Shown: positions 55,050 to 64,000 of the stretch, piece by piece | How positions within the stretch are numbered: position 1 is the stretch's first letter | Layout: the number at the start of each line of letters is the position of its first letter | From: Vicugna pacos | Taxonomy: Eukaryota > Chordata > Mammalia > Artiodactyla > Camelidae | Length of the DNA stretch: 64,000 bases | Direction of reading: 5' to 3' | Assembly (NCBI RefSeq): GCF_048564905.1 | Contig: NC_132989.1 | Coordinates: 9,345,257 to 9,409,256, forward strand | Notes under the pieces: model-generated | The model's input: only the letters and a program-made list of their open reading frames with translations | Told to the model about the DNA's origin: nothing | The model's database searches: none | Translations under genes and position numbers: made by a program

Positions 55050-56757
55050 GAAACCTGTAAGGATTTTGATAGTGATTGCACTGATTTTATACCTTATTTT
55101 GGGAGGGAGGGTAATTGATATCTTAAGAATAATGTCTTGTAATTTATGACTATGGAATATATCTACTAAATGGATTTTTAAATATTAACCTTGCATTGCT
55201 GAGATAAAGCTCACTTGGTCATTATATATTATCCTTTTTCATACAGTGCTCTATTCTATTCGCTGATGTTGTTTAAGGGGTTTTATATCTCTATTTAGTT
55301 CTTTTCCTATAAAAAATGTTGGACGTTGATATCGGGAAAATGCTGGCCTCACACCAGGCATGGGGATAGTTTTCTCTCTGGTCTCTGAATGACTCTGTAA
55401 AATTGGTATTATTCCTCTGCATGAGGGTTTGGTAGAGTTACCACTGAAGCTATCTTGTCAGGAATTTACTTTGTGGAATGGTTTTAACTTACAGATTCTA
55501 AATCTTCTGATACAGAAATACTTAGTTTTTCTTCTTGTGTCCATTCTGGTAAGATGCGTTTTCAAGCACTTCGTTCATTTCATCTAGCTGCTCAAATGTA
55601 TTGGCATAACATTGTTCATAATCTCTTGTTTATCTTTTGATGTCTGTAGTGATGTCCCTTTTTCCCCCGATAGTCACATTTTTAATTTTATCTTTTTTCT
55701 TGATGAGTCTTGCAAGGAAGTTAAGTTTTAATAATTTTTTCAAAGAATTCGTTTTTTACCTTATTGATTTTCTCTTTTCTATTTCATTGATTTCTGCTCT
55801 TCATTTCCACGTCCCCCCCCCAATTTTATTGTTAGATTCATGAGAAGGAAGCTTAAATAATTGATTTGAAATGTGTTTTTAATATACTCAATGAAAGCTG
55901 TAAGATTTCCTCTAAACTCTGCTTTAGATCAATCCCACAAATTTTGACATGTTGAATTTTCATTGTTTTTCCTTCCAAGTTTTACGGACTTTAAATATTA
56001 TTTCTTCTTTAACTCACGGGTTATTTAGAAATATATTATTTAATTTTCAAGCATTTGGAGATTTTCTAGCTGTCTTTATACATTGATTCCTGGTTCAATT
56101 CTATTACGGGCAGGCAACTTTTTTGTTTCTTTCATTGCTTTTAAACTTTTGAGACCTGCTCTACATAGTGACGTATAATCTACTTTGGAAAATATTACAT
56201 GTGCCCTTGAAAAGACCGTGTATTCTGAAGTTGTTGTTTGTCATATTTAATACATATCTATTCGGTAAAATTGGCTAGTGGTATTGGTCAAACTCTTCTT
56301 GGCCTATAGTGAACATTACTGAATACTTTTGTTAAGTTGATTAACTGCTAGTTCACAGAGATATGTTAATACCTCCAGCTTTGTGAATGTATCCTTTTCT
56401 TCTTAGTTCCATCAAATCTAGCTTTGATTTCTGCTCCATGCATTTGGAAGTGATGCTGTTATTGGCATATGTACTTGGAATGATACCTTCTTGATTAACC
56501 CACTGTTGTGTTATTATGAAATTCTCCTTTATCTCTAATAATACTCCATGTTTTGAAGTCTACTTTGTCTGATATTTACATAGTCACACAAGCTTTAACA
56601 ATTAAGAGTGTATTGCATATTTTTTCATTCCTTTTGCTTTCAACCTATCTGTGCATTTATATTTAAAGTGTGTCTTATAAACAAAATATAGTTGTTATTT
56701 TATTTTTTCCAGTCTGTCTGGAAAACCTGTCTGCCAGATTGTCTGACAGTCTGTCTT

Positions 56758-57559
56758 TTTTTTAAAACATTTTTTATTGATTTATAATAATTTTACAACG
56801 TTGTGTCAGATTCCAGTGTGGAGCACAATTTTTCAGTTATACATGAACATATATATATATTCATTGTCACATTTTTTTCTTTGTGAGCTACCATAAGATC
56901 TTGTATGTATTTCCCTGTGCTATACAGTATAATCTTATTTATCTATTCTACATTTTGAAACCCCAGTCTATCCCTTCCCACCTCCTGCCCCCTAGGCAAC
57001 CACAAGTTTGTATTCTGTCTATGAGTTTGTTTCTGTTTTGTATTTATGGTTTGTTTGTTTGTTTGTTTTTTATTTTAGATTCTACATATGAGCAATCTCA
57101 TATAGTATTTTTCTTTCTCTTTCTGGCTTACTTCACTTAGAATGACATTCTCCAGGAGCATCCATGTTGCTGCAAATGGCGTTATGTTGTCAGTTTTTAT
57201 GGCTGAGTAGTATTCCATTGTATAAATATACCACCTCTTCTTTATCCAGTCATCCGTTGATGGACATTTAGGCTGTCTCCATGTGTTGGCTATTGTAAAT
57301 AGTGCTGCTATGAACATTGGGGTGCAGGTGTCATTTTGAAGTAGGGTTCCTTCTGGATATGTGCCCAGGAGAGGGATTCCTGGGTCCTATGGTAAGTCTA
57401 TTCCTATTTTTTGAGGAATCTTCATACTGTTTTCCACAGTGGCTGCACCAAACTGCTTTCCCACCAGCAGTGTAGGAGGGTTCCCCTTTCTCCACAGCCT
57501 CTCCGGCATTTGTCATTTGTAGATTTTTGAATGATGGCTATTCTGACTGGTGTGAGGTG
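56758..57559 (-). mobile_element. 5'-truncated L1 with clean target duplication
   Basis: The plus strand shows a T-tract, then AATTTTACAACGTTGTGTCA, TCCAGTGTGGAGCACAATTT, CTGTGCTATACAGTATAATC, and the ORF2 tail with GTAGTATTCCATTGTATAAA. The element is about 0.8 kb. A perfect 13 bp duplication, GACAGTCTGTCTT, flanks it at 56745-56757 and 57560-57572. The minus frame at 57075-57317 (80 codons, with KRWYIYTMEYYSAIK) is the ORF2 C-terminal tail. It split the old L1M. Confidence 0.93.
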
Positions 57560-57804
57560 GACAGTCTGTCTTATTATGAACCTCCTTATGCCAATAGATG
57601 GAATATCTGTCTATTAAAAGATTACATGTAATCTTTGATATAATTGCTGTTACGGCTAGTGGCTTGTTACTTTTTTTTATTTGTTCCATATTTCCTTTGT
57701 CTCTTCTCTTGACTTTTGGATTAATCCTATGTGTTTTAATCATCCCAGATTAAGCTACCCGTGCCCTCCACCCCCTTTAATGGTTACTTTAGTAACCAGT
57801 TTGA

Positions 57805-58011
57805 ACTTTGGCTTCCTCGACCTTGGACCTGTTGACATTTGGGGCCAGATCCTTCCTTGTTGTGAGAGCTGTCCTGGGCACTGTAGGATGTTAGCAGCCT
57901 CCCTGGCTTTCTCCTGCTAAATGACAGTAGAAATGCCCGTGCGCCCCTCAACCAAAAGTGGCTCATGTCCCTTTGGAAGAAAATTAACACTGATAGAGAA
58001 CCATTGCTCTA
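57805..58011 (+). mobile_element. hAT-Charlie-type MITE (MER class)
   Basis: CCTGTTGACATTTGGGGCCA, GTTGTGAGAGCTGTCCTGGG, CACTGTAGGATGTTAGCAGC, AAATGACAGTAGAAATGCCC and TAGAGAACCATTGCTCT reproduce a familiar hAT MITE ending in the family's GAGAACCA terminal repeat. I am not sure of the exact MER number. Confidence 0.75.
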
Positions 58012-58514
58012 GGAATTCCTGTACACATCTTCAGTTTATTACCCCAAGTTACCAAGGTAATTGAGTGAGTATTTTGCCACTCCATGAGCAAACACTTTGT
58101 AAGACTATCATCGCGTTTATTTTCTCTCCCGTTAATGCTGTTGGTGTCATGTGTGTTATTTCTACATGTATTATGAACTTCTCAATGTATTGTTCTTACT
58201 GTGGGTTTTGATAGCCAGTAATTTTAACTGTTAAAAAATATTTTTTTCACTTATGGACATATATGACCTTTTCCGGGTTCTTCGTGCCTTCCTGCAGATC
58301 TGCGCTGACGCCATGTGTCATTTCAGCCTGAGAAGCGGGGGATGTATTGTACGTTTGTCTAAAACAGTCATTCCATAGGCTTTTTTGAATTTTAGATTTT
58401 TTTTCTTTGGGCACTTAAAGAAGTCAATTCTATTGTCTTTTATCTTCCATTATTTTCTGATGAAAAGCTAGTTAAGCACTTTTATTCTTCTCCTGGATAT
58501 AATCTACCTATTTT
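58012..58514. other. Unassigned DNA
   Basis: No recognised element; AT-rich. Confidence 0.45.
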
Positions 58515-58642
58515 CTCCTTCCTTCCTTCCTTCCTTCCTTCCTTCTTCTTTTCTTTTCTCTTTTCTTTTCTCTTTTCTTTTCTTTCTCTCTCTCTTTCTT
58601 TCTTTCTTTTTTCTTTTCTTCCTTTCTTTCTTTCTTTCCTTA
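58515..58642. repeat. Pyrimidine tract (CCTT)n, (CTTTT)n, (CTTT)n
   Basis: An almost pure pyrimidine strand of about 128 bp with mirror symmetry in places. It could adopt a triplex (H-DNA) form and is likely length-polymorphic. Confidence 0.95.
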
Positions 58643-58679
58643 TTTAAGAATTTATTTTATACCTGTGTTGCATTTTTTC

Positions 58680-59280
58680 CCTTTATTTTTGGTTTATATC
58701 CAATTTGTGATGACCTGGATGAAATAATTGATATGTTTTTCTCTGCTATGTCCATTCTGCTTTTGGTCCAGTAAATAAATTCTTAATTTAATATATAGGT
58801 TTTTTTTCCTCCAGTTTTAGAATTTCCTCTTGGTTCTGTTGTAGAGATTTGATTTTTCTCTTAGAGTTCTCATTCTTTTTATCCATTTTGTCTACGTTTT
58901 CTTCTGATCTCTTTAATATATTTAAGTAGTCATTTTAAGGTCTTTGCTAATTCCAGTATCTGAGCCATTTAGAAATCTGCTTCTATAGACAGTTTTTTTT
59001 CCTCTCTTAATTAGGAGTCATATTGCTTCCCCACTTGTCTCATAACTTTTTATCACGTTCTAGAAATTGCATAATGAAAAAACTGTAGCCCTGGAGTAAG
59101 TATTATCTTCTACAAGGGAGGGCATCCTTATAATCCAATCAGGATTAGCTCTAGTTGGGTTCTTTTCACCTGTCACATGTCTTTAGCGCCAACTCAGTCT
59201 GTCCTGTATGTGTAACTACAAGCCACTCCCTCTGGTAGGACTTTGTGATGTGAGCCCCGCAGACACAACATGCTCTCAGT
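58680..59280 (-). mobile_element. Possible old L1-derived sequence
   Basis: GAATTTCCTCTTGGTTCTGT, CTTTTTATCCATTTTGTCTA and CTAATTCCAGTATCTGAGCC resemble an old antisense LINE or related repeat. Family uncertain. Confidence 0.4.
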
Positions 59281-59679
59281 GCTTTCCAGTGTAACTTCGT
59301 GCCCCTGCCACATGCTCAGCAGAAGCTCCATGGGGGGAAGTTGGCAGGCAAGAGCAAGCTCTCTGCAACTGGAGCTTCTAATGATTTCAGTCCATTCACG
59401 TCAGCCTTACAAGCTCTCCAGGCTTTTCTGTATCCCAGCAAACTTCCAGGTTCAGGTTTTCACTGGCCCCAGTGGAGAACCTGCAGAATAAAATTTGGCA
59501 ACTGATCTCTGCTCACCTAGAAAGACCTTAGATTCCTCTGTAATTTAATTTTCTTGGATCACTTTGTGTCTGCAACTCTCCCATGTCTTAAAAATGATGA
59601 GGATGGGGAAGATCCAGTTATCTTTCTCGTTTATATGGTGGGAACAGTGGACCATTCAGACCTTCTCCATCCCATCTGA
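59281..59679. other. Unassigned DNA
   Basis: Two overlapping plus-strand frames of 68-73 codons at 59270-59505 lack a family signature. Confidence 0.4.
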
Positions 59680-61350
59680 AAGCTAAAGATCATTATTTAA
59701 AAAAATCTCTCTAAAATCTCTAATGATACCACTTTCCAAATCTTGAAATATTTTCTCTGTAATCAGTCTTGCTAGATGTTTATCAGTTTTCTTAATCTTC
59801 TTCAAAAAGCAAAATTTCCTTTTTTTCTATTTGATTTTTTTCCCTACCCTTAATATTTCCTTCTTGCTTGCATTTAATTTGCTGTTCTTTTTTCTGGCTT
59901 CTTAGATAATTAAGTATTTTTTTCAGTCTTTTTCCCCTAAAATGTGCATTTGATACTATAAATGTTTCTGTAAGCATTACTTCAGCTGTATTCTACAAAT
60001 TCTCATATTTATCTTTTCAAAATCAGTTCAGGATATTTTCTACTTGCTTTGTTATCCTCTGACTTATGATTTATTTAGAACTCTTGCTTCATTTATAGAC
60101 ATTTGAAGATTTTCTAGTTCTCTCTAGGTTACTGATTTCCAACTTAATTCTGCTGTGTTCAGAAGGCACATTCTTGCTTCATAGCTCATTTTGGTAAAGA
60201 TATTACAGTTAAAAAGACTTATTCTGCAGTTCAGCGTGTTCTACATATGTGTGTATATATATAAATTATATATATATATATATATGAATTAGGTCAAGGA
60301 AGTTTATAGGGTTGTTCAAAAAAGATATCTAATTCTTTTTCTGTCTGTTCTATCAATGATGGAGAGATGTGAGTTCTTCTAAAGCTGTATGAATGTGTAC
60401 TTTTATTTCTCCTTTTAGTTTGGTTAGTTTGTGATTTCTGTGTTTTGAGCCTATGTAATTAGATGTATACACATGTATATTCCAGTCAAAGTTATCTTTC
60501 ATTATTACAAGCTATATCTCTTTATCACGAATAATTCTTCTTTTCTTGAAATCTTATTAGTCTTATGTTAGTATAGCTCTACCAGCTTTATTTTGATTAG
60601 TATTTGCGGGATGCGTCTCCTCTTACTTTCGCTCATCTGGGTCTTATATTTTAGATGTCTCCTGGAAGCAACATATGGTAGAGTTTTGTTCTTTATTCCC
60701 CAGTTGATCATGCTTATGGTTTTATAAGATGTTTAGTCCATTTGTATTTAAATTAATTGCTGATATATTTGGGTTTAAGTCTGTTAGCTTACTATGTCCC
60801 ACTGTGTCCCATTTTTTCCCCTCCTTTTTTCTGCTATCTTTGCCTTCTTTTGAATTAATAAAATATTTTTACAGAATTCTTTTCCCTCGATTATCTTAAC
60901 TGTGCATTCCTTTATTTCATTTTAGATTTTATCCTAAATCACAAAATGAATCTTTGCCTTATTCTAATACAATTTTACTGTCATCATTTTTAGAGTAAAC
61001 TAAAGCTTAAAAACTTTAACTCCGTTTACCATTCTCCCACTTTTTGTGTTATTGTCATGTATTAAAATTATATACAAGTCATCTATGTGGATGTGTTTGT
61101 ATGAAATTTAATCTCGCAAGATGTGTCTTGCTAAACAGTCAATATTCATTTTGATTTATTCATGCATTTATCCTTTCTGGTGCTTTTCATCTGTTTCTGC
61201 ATTAGTGTTCTACTAGAAATCATCTTCCTTCTGCCTAAAAAGGTCTTTTAGTATTTCTTCAATGTCACTGCATTAACGACAGGGCTAACTGACTGTGCTA
61301 AGTGACAGCTGTCTGTCTTTGAGGGTTATTTTTCCCCCTTAAATCCTGGC
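59680..61350 (-). mobile_element. Old L1 (L1M), antisense ORF2 start to ORF1
   Basis: About 1.7 kb of old L1. AGTCTTGCTAGATGTTTATC, GCATTACTTCAGCTGTATTC, GCTGTGTTCAGAAGGCACAT, AGCTCTACCAGCTTTATTTT, GTTTAGTCCATTTGTATTTA, and GGTCTTTTAGTATTTCTTCA run through the endonuclease-coding and inter-ORF regions. No frame survives. A (TA)n run at 60252-60286 lies inside. Confidence 0.78.
60252..60286. repeat. (TA)n microsatellite
   Basis: TATATATATAAATTATATA-type run inside old L1. Confidence 0.93.
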
Positions 61351-61934
61351 TTTGTTGGTAGCCTTGAGTAATTTACTTTGGTCTTTCCAACCCAGTGAGA
61401 GTCACAGAACCTCTTGATTTGCCACTTTCTTGATTTGTTGGTGTCCTTTTCTCTAAAGATGGGCAGGGATGCTGCAGAGGGAAAAAAAAATGACAGGTTT
61501 GATGGTGTAAAGGAGGGAGATTCTCAATATGGTTTTTTTCTCTTCAGGAACTTGATCTATTGAATCCTGGCTGCCTTAACTGTCTCTGATGAAGATCAAA
61601 TGTTGGGGCTGTCCCCTTTTACTGTACCTAGCTTTTACGATTGTTCTTAATGGGAAGTTTAGTCTGACTCAGGTTTCTGATCACAGCTGGCAGCAGAACC
61701 CATATGTTCTTGTTAGTTTTTAATAAAACATGTCTAATACAGAAATGATCTCTCTTCACCCATGAGCTGACCTCTCAGATACTTTCCCACAGCCCCTTTT
61801 AAGGCCCACCGAGCCACTTGTCTCCAGATTAAATGGCTACAGTTCTTCAGCTCATGTGACATAATCTCCTGACCCCTCACCGCTCTGGTTCACCAGTTAT
61901 CTTTTATTTTATTTTTTAAATGGAGGGCACAGAA
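61351..61934. other. Unassigned DNA
   Basis: No recognised element. Confidence 0.45.
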
Positions 61935-62130
61935 TATGACTCTTGAATTTAGAGTCAGAAAGGTTACTTTTAAATCCTGGATCTGTCTCATGTTAATTGC
62001 CTGACCATGAACAAGTTCATTGACTTAAGCCCTTGATCTGTCATTTGCAAGGGGGAGGCTATCACCCAGCCTGTGAGTCCTTTCGCATTAAGTGTCTGGA
62101 TTATAGGAGGCGCACAGGGAAAGGTAGCTG
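61935..62130 (+). mobile_element. MIR SINE, diverged
   Basis: TTTAGAGTCAGAAAGGTTAC, AAATCCTGGATCTGTCTCAT, TGCCTGACCATGAACAAGTT and GATCTGTCATTTGCAAGGGG follow MIR order. Confidence 0.7.
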
Positions 62131-63640
62131 CTGCAGTTGCTTTTGTATTTGTATCCTTGCTGTCTCCTTGGGAGGGTATATATTTAGGATTAACTCTTCG
62201 TGTTATTGTTACAAGTTTGCGGAAAGCTTTTGTGCATCTGTTCTTTATGTGTACCTGGTTTAGTTGTCCAGTTCCGTAAAAACTGTAGGATCCTCTTCAA
62301 ATAAGGTGTAAATCTGAAGATATGTTCCCTCCTCCTTAGCGCCTCCTTCATCTTGACGGAACTGACACAAATGGGAGTGAGGACGTTTCTGAAAGAATTT
62401 AATGTAACTGCGGGAATGCCGTTTAAACAGTTGTGTTCTTCCCCCTTTCCAGTCCAGAATGATTTCACTTGGCTTTCCTTTATTTTACAACAGAAAATTA
62501 ATAAATGTCTTGGATGCAATCTTAAGCCAAGGTCAGCAGCAGCTGCTGTGTACTTGTTTGAAACGCCCATTTTCTTCCACTCATCTCTGACCCTTCTGCA
62601 TCCCGTTATCAGTGCCTGCATATTTTTGGTAACTGATTGTCATTACATGGTAAGGATGCTGCCTGCATGATTGGTCCTCAACCAGAGATGTCAGCCAGCT
62701 GAAACATACCAGGAGAAAACAGAGGACATTCCTGACTTGGGGTGGGGGTGGGGGAACGGAGCAGGGGAAATTTACATGTGTTTGACATTAATATTCTTTT
62801 GAGTGGCTTTTGTCTCTGAAAATTCCCTGAACTGACTACCTCGAGCAGAAGAACAGAATCTAAATGCAAGGGAGAGAAGAAAGTCTGCTTTGAAGATGGA
62901 GAGTAGGGTAAAGACTTAGATGTTCCCTCTCTTTCAAGGCCTTTGCTGGCTATTGGAAAAGGACAGAACTGTAAAATTAACAAGGTCACCTTAACTTTAG
63001 TTCCTGATGTGCTGGGGAATAATTGTATAAAACCACAGCACATCTGTAGCCTTGGTGTACCAGTGCTCCCTCATAGCCTCTTGCTAGCTCCTTTGCGCCA
63101 GGGAGTGCCAGCACAGATGGGGTTTTGCATTATTGATCACATATAAAGGGAATGTCTTGGAGAAATGTCACTTGTGTATGGGGGTCTCTGTGCTGCAACA
63201 ATAGAGGATCCTTTGCATGCTGAGCGCATGGTCTCAAATGGTGGAATTTCACATGAAGCCCGTCTAAGTCCAGGTGATTAAACCCCTGTCGTAACGCTGG
63301 TGCCCTGACCTCAACCTTTTTTTCACTTTATAACAAGTACAGAGCCTGTCCACTGGTGCGTGCTCTGGGGAGTGAGACGAGCAGAAGCTTACTCTGTAAT
63401 ACAGTGTTGGCAGAAGAGGGTGATGCTTTTACGTTACTACGTTGCACACAACTTTGAATACTAGAAGTTGTCTCTCTGGGCATGAAACCATTGATACGTT
63501 CTTACATTATCTAAGACCCTCAGTACGTGAGACACCTAAGAAGGCAGTACCTGGATTGATGCTGTTTATATTGTTAGAGGAGTTTGGTTTTAATTTTTTT
63601 AAGTAGCCACAACTTTTTCCAAATACGTTTTCCTTGGGAG
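62131..63640. other. Repeat-poor terminal region
   Basis: No repeat recognised. It holds a 143-codon minus frame (62190-62621) and overlapping plus frames of 68-105 codons, none with a known domain, so they are unassigned. A strong G-quadruplex motif is at 62739-62767. Confidence 0.4.
62739..62767 (+). other. G-quadruplex motif
   Basis: GGGG-T-GGGGG-T-GGGGG-AACGGAGCA-GGGG: four runs of four or more G with loops of 1, 1 and 9. This is a canonical intramolecular quadruplex pattern on the plus strand. Confidence 0.85.
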
Positions 63641-63644
63641 CCCA

Positions 63645-63690
63645 ATATATAAAAGATATATATATATATAAAAGATAGATATATATATAT
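63645..63690. repeat. (TA)n microsatellite
   Basis: Interrupted TATATA runs with AAAGATAGATA spacers. Confidence 0.93.
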
Positions 63691-63955
63691 TTCAGAGATT
63701 CTGGTTGATGCAAGATGCTAATTCAAAATCCTGTCCTCTTACCTTCCCTTCACTCTCATGAGGTCCCTGATGCATCTCACTGGTACCCCATGGACTCTGG
63801 CTCCAGGAAACGGTTTCCAAAACAGTGGTCTAAGGGAGCCAATGACCCATTTGCACTATCAGGAGGATTTCACTGCCTAGACCTGACCTCTAGAGGCCAG
63901 TGTAAGTACTGCCATCACTGGGGGAGGCAGGCTTTTCCTGTTGTCTTTCTTTTCA

Positions 63956-63984
63956 CAAAAAAAAAAAAATTTTTTTTTTTTTTC
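63956..63984. repeat. Poly(A)/poly(T) junction
   Basis: An A tract is followed directly by a T tract, forming a near-perfect hairpin sequence just before the window end. It may be the abutting tails of two retroelements, but the neighbouring element lies outside the window. Confidence 0.6.
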
Positions 63985-64000
63985 AGAAACATTTGACAGG

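Larger units (their letters stand above)
54745..57780 (-). mobile_element. Old L1 (L1M), long antisense copy, twice interrupted
   Basis: Old L1 covering RT to the ORF2 start in antisense. CATTGCTGTAGCATTATAGA precedes a Vic-1. AATTTAGTAGTTTAAGTTG, TTGATAGTGATTGCACTGAT, ACTAAATGGATTTTTAAATA, TTCTTGATGAGTCTTGCAAG, CTTATTGATTTTCTCTTTTC and TTGAAGTCTACTTTGTCTGA follow. After an L1 insertion it resumes with TTCCATATTTCCTTTGTCTC and GACTTTTGGATTAATCCTAT. All frames are decayed. Confidence 0.78.

Noticed and set aside
1-64000. CRISPR arrays, operons, ribosome-binding sites or phage genes
   Set aside because: Repeat families, SINE types and sequence style are mammalian. No regularly spaced direct repeats or tightly packed genes were seen.

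Overview
This is mammalian nuclear DNA, and almost certainly from a camelid (camel, llama or alpaca group). The key evidence is seven copies of a short SINE whose head looks like an alanine tRNA. It carries a box B of the form GGTTCAATCCC, an adjoining CCCCAGTACCTCC and a T/A-rich tail, as in the camelid Vic-1 family. The other repeats fit a eutherian background: L1 with a cetartiodactyl-type 3' UTR, MIR, L2, MER20, MER5, MER2 (Tigger), a hAT-Charlie transposase fossil and old LTRs. I found no host protein-coding exon, no functional RNA gene, no CRISPR array and no prokaryotic signal. The open frames are chance frames, LINE ORF2 fragments, or antisense frames inside repeats, so the feature list is mainly a repeat annotation.

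Layout. 1-5.9 kb: ancient repeats (MER20, L2, MIR, one old LTR) in otherwise unassigned DNA. 5.9-9.5 kb: an old L1 3' UTR interrupted by a 2.6 kb 5'-truncated younger L1. 11-21 kb: MIR, L2, four Vic-1 copies, MER5A, old L1 pieces and an L1 split by a MER2. 21.4-25.9 kb: the longest stretch with nothing recognised. 25.9-32.8 kb: a decayed ZBED-like hAT transposase, a sense L1 ORF1/inter-ORF region, and a 3.2 kb antisense L1. 33-39.4 kb: MIR, a second MER20, and two collinear L2 blocks 2.3 kb apart. 40.3-45.2 kb: L1s nested four deep, the innermost with a 5' UTR and a target-site duplication but no ORF1 or endonuclease. 45.9-49.9 kb: an antisense L2, a split L1, an old LTR with another LTR-like element inside it, and an MLT1-like LTR. 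50.3-51.1 kb: a GC-box-rich patch and the longest open frame (187 codons), both unexplained. 53.9-61.4 kb: L2, then two long antisense old L1s, one split by a Vic-1 and by an 0.8 kb L1 with a 13 bp duplication. 61.9-64 kb: MIR, then sparse unassigned DNA with a strong G-quadruplex motif.

All the younger L1 insertions, and six of seven Vic-1 copies, lie on the minus strand. L1 is generally depleted in the sense orientation within genes, so this bias is weakly consistent with an intron of a plus-strand gene. No exon supports that. I saw no evidence of a novel functional system. The most informative structures are the nested insertions, whose duplications give a relative chronology. All family names are from memory of consensus sequences, not from a database search.
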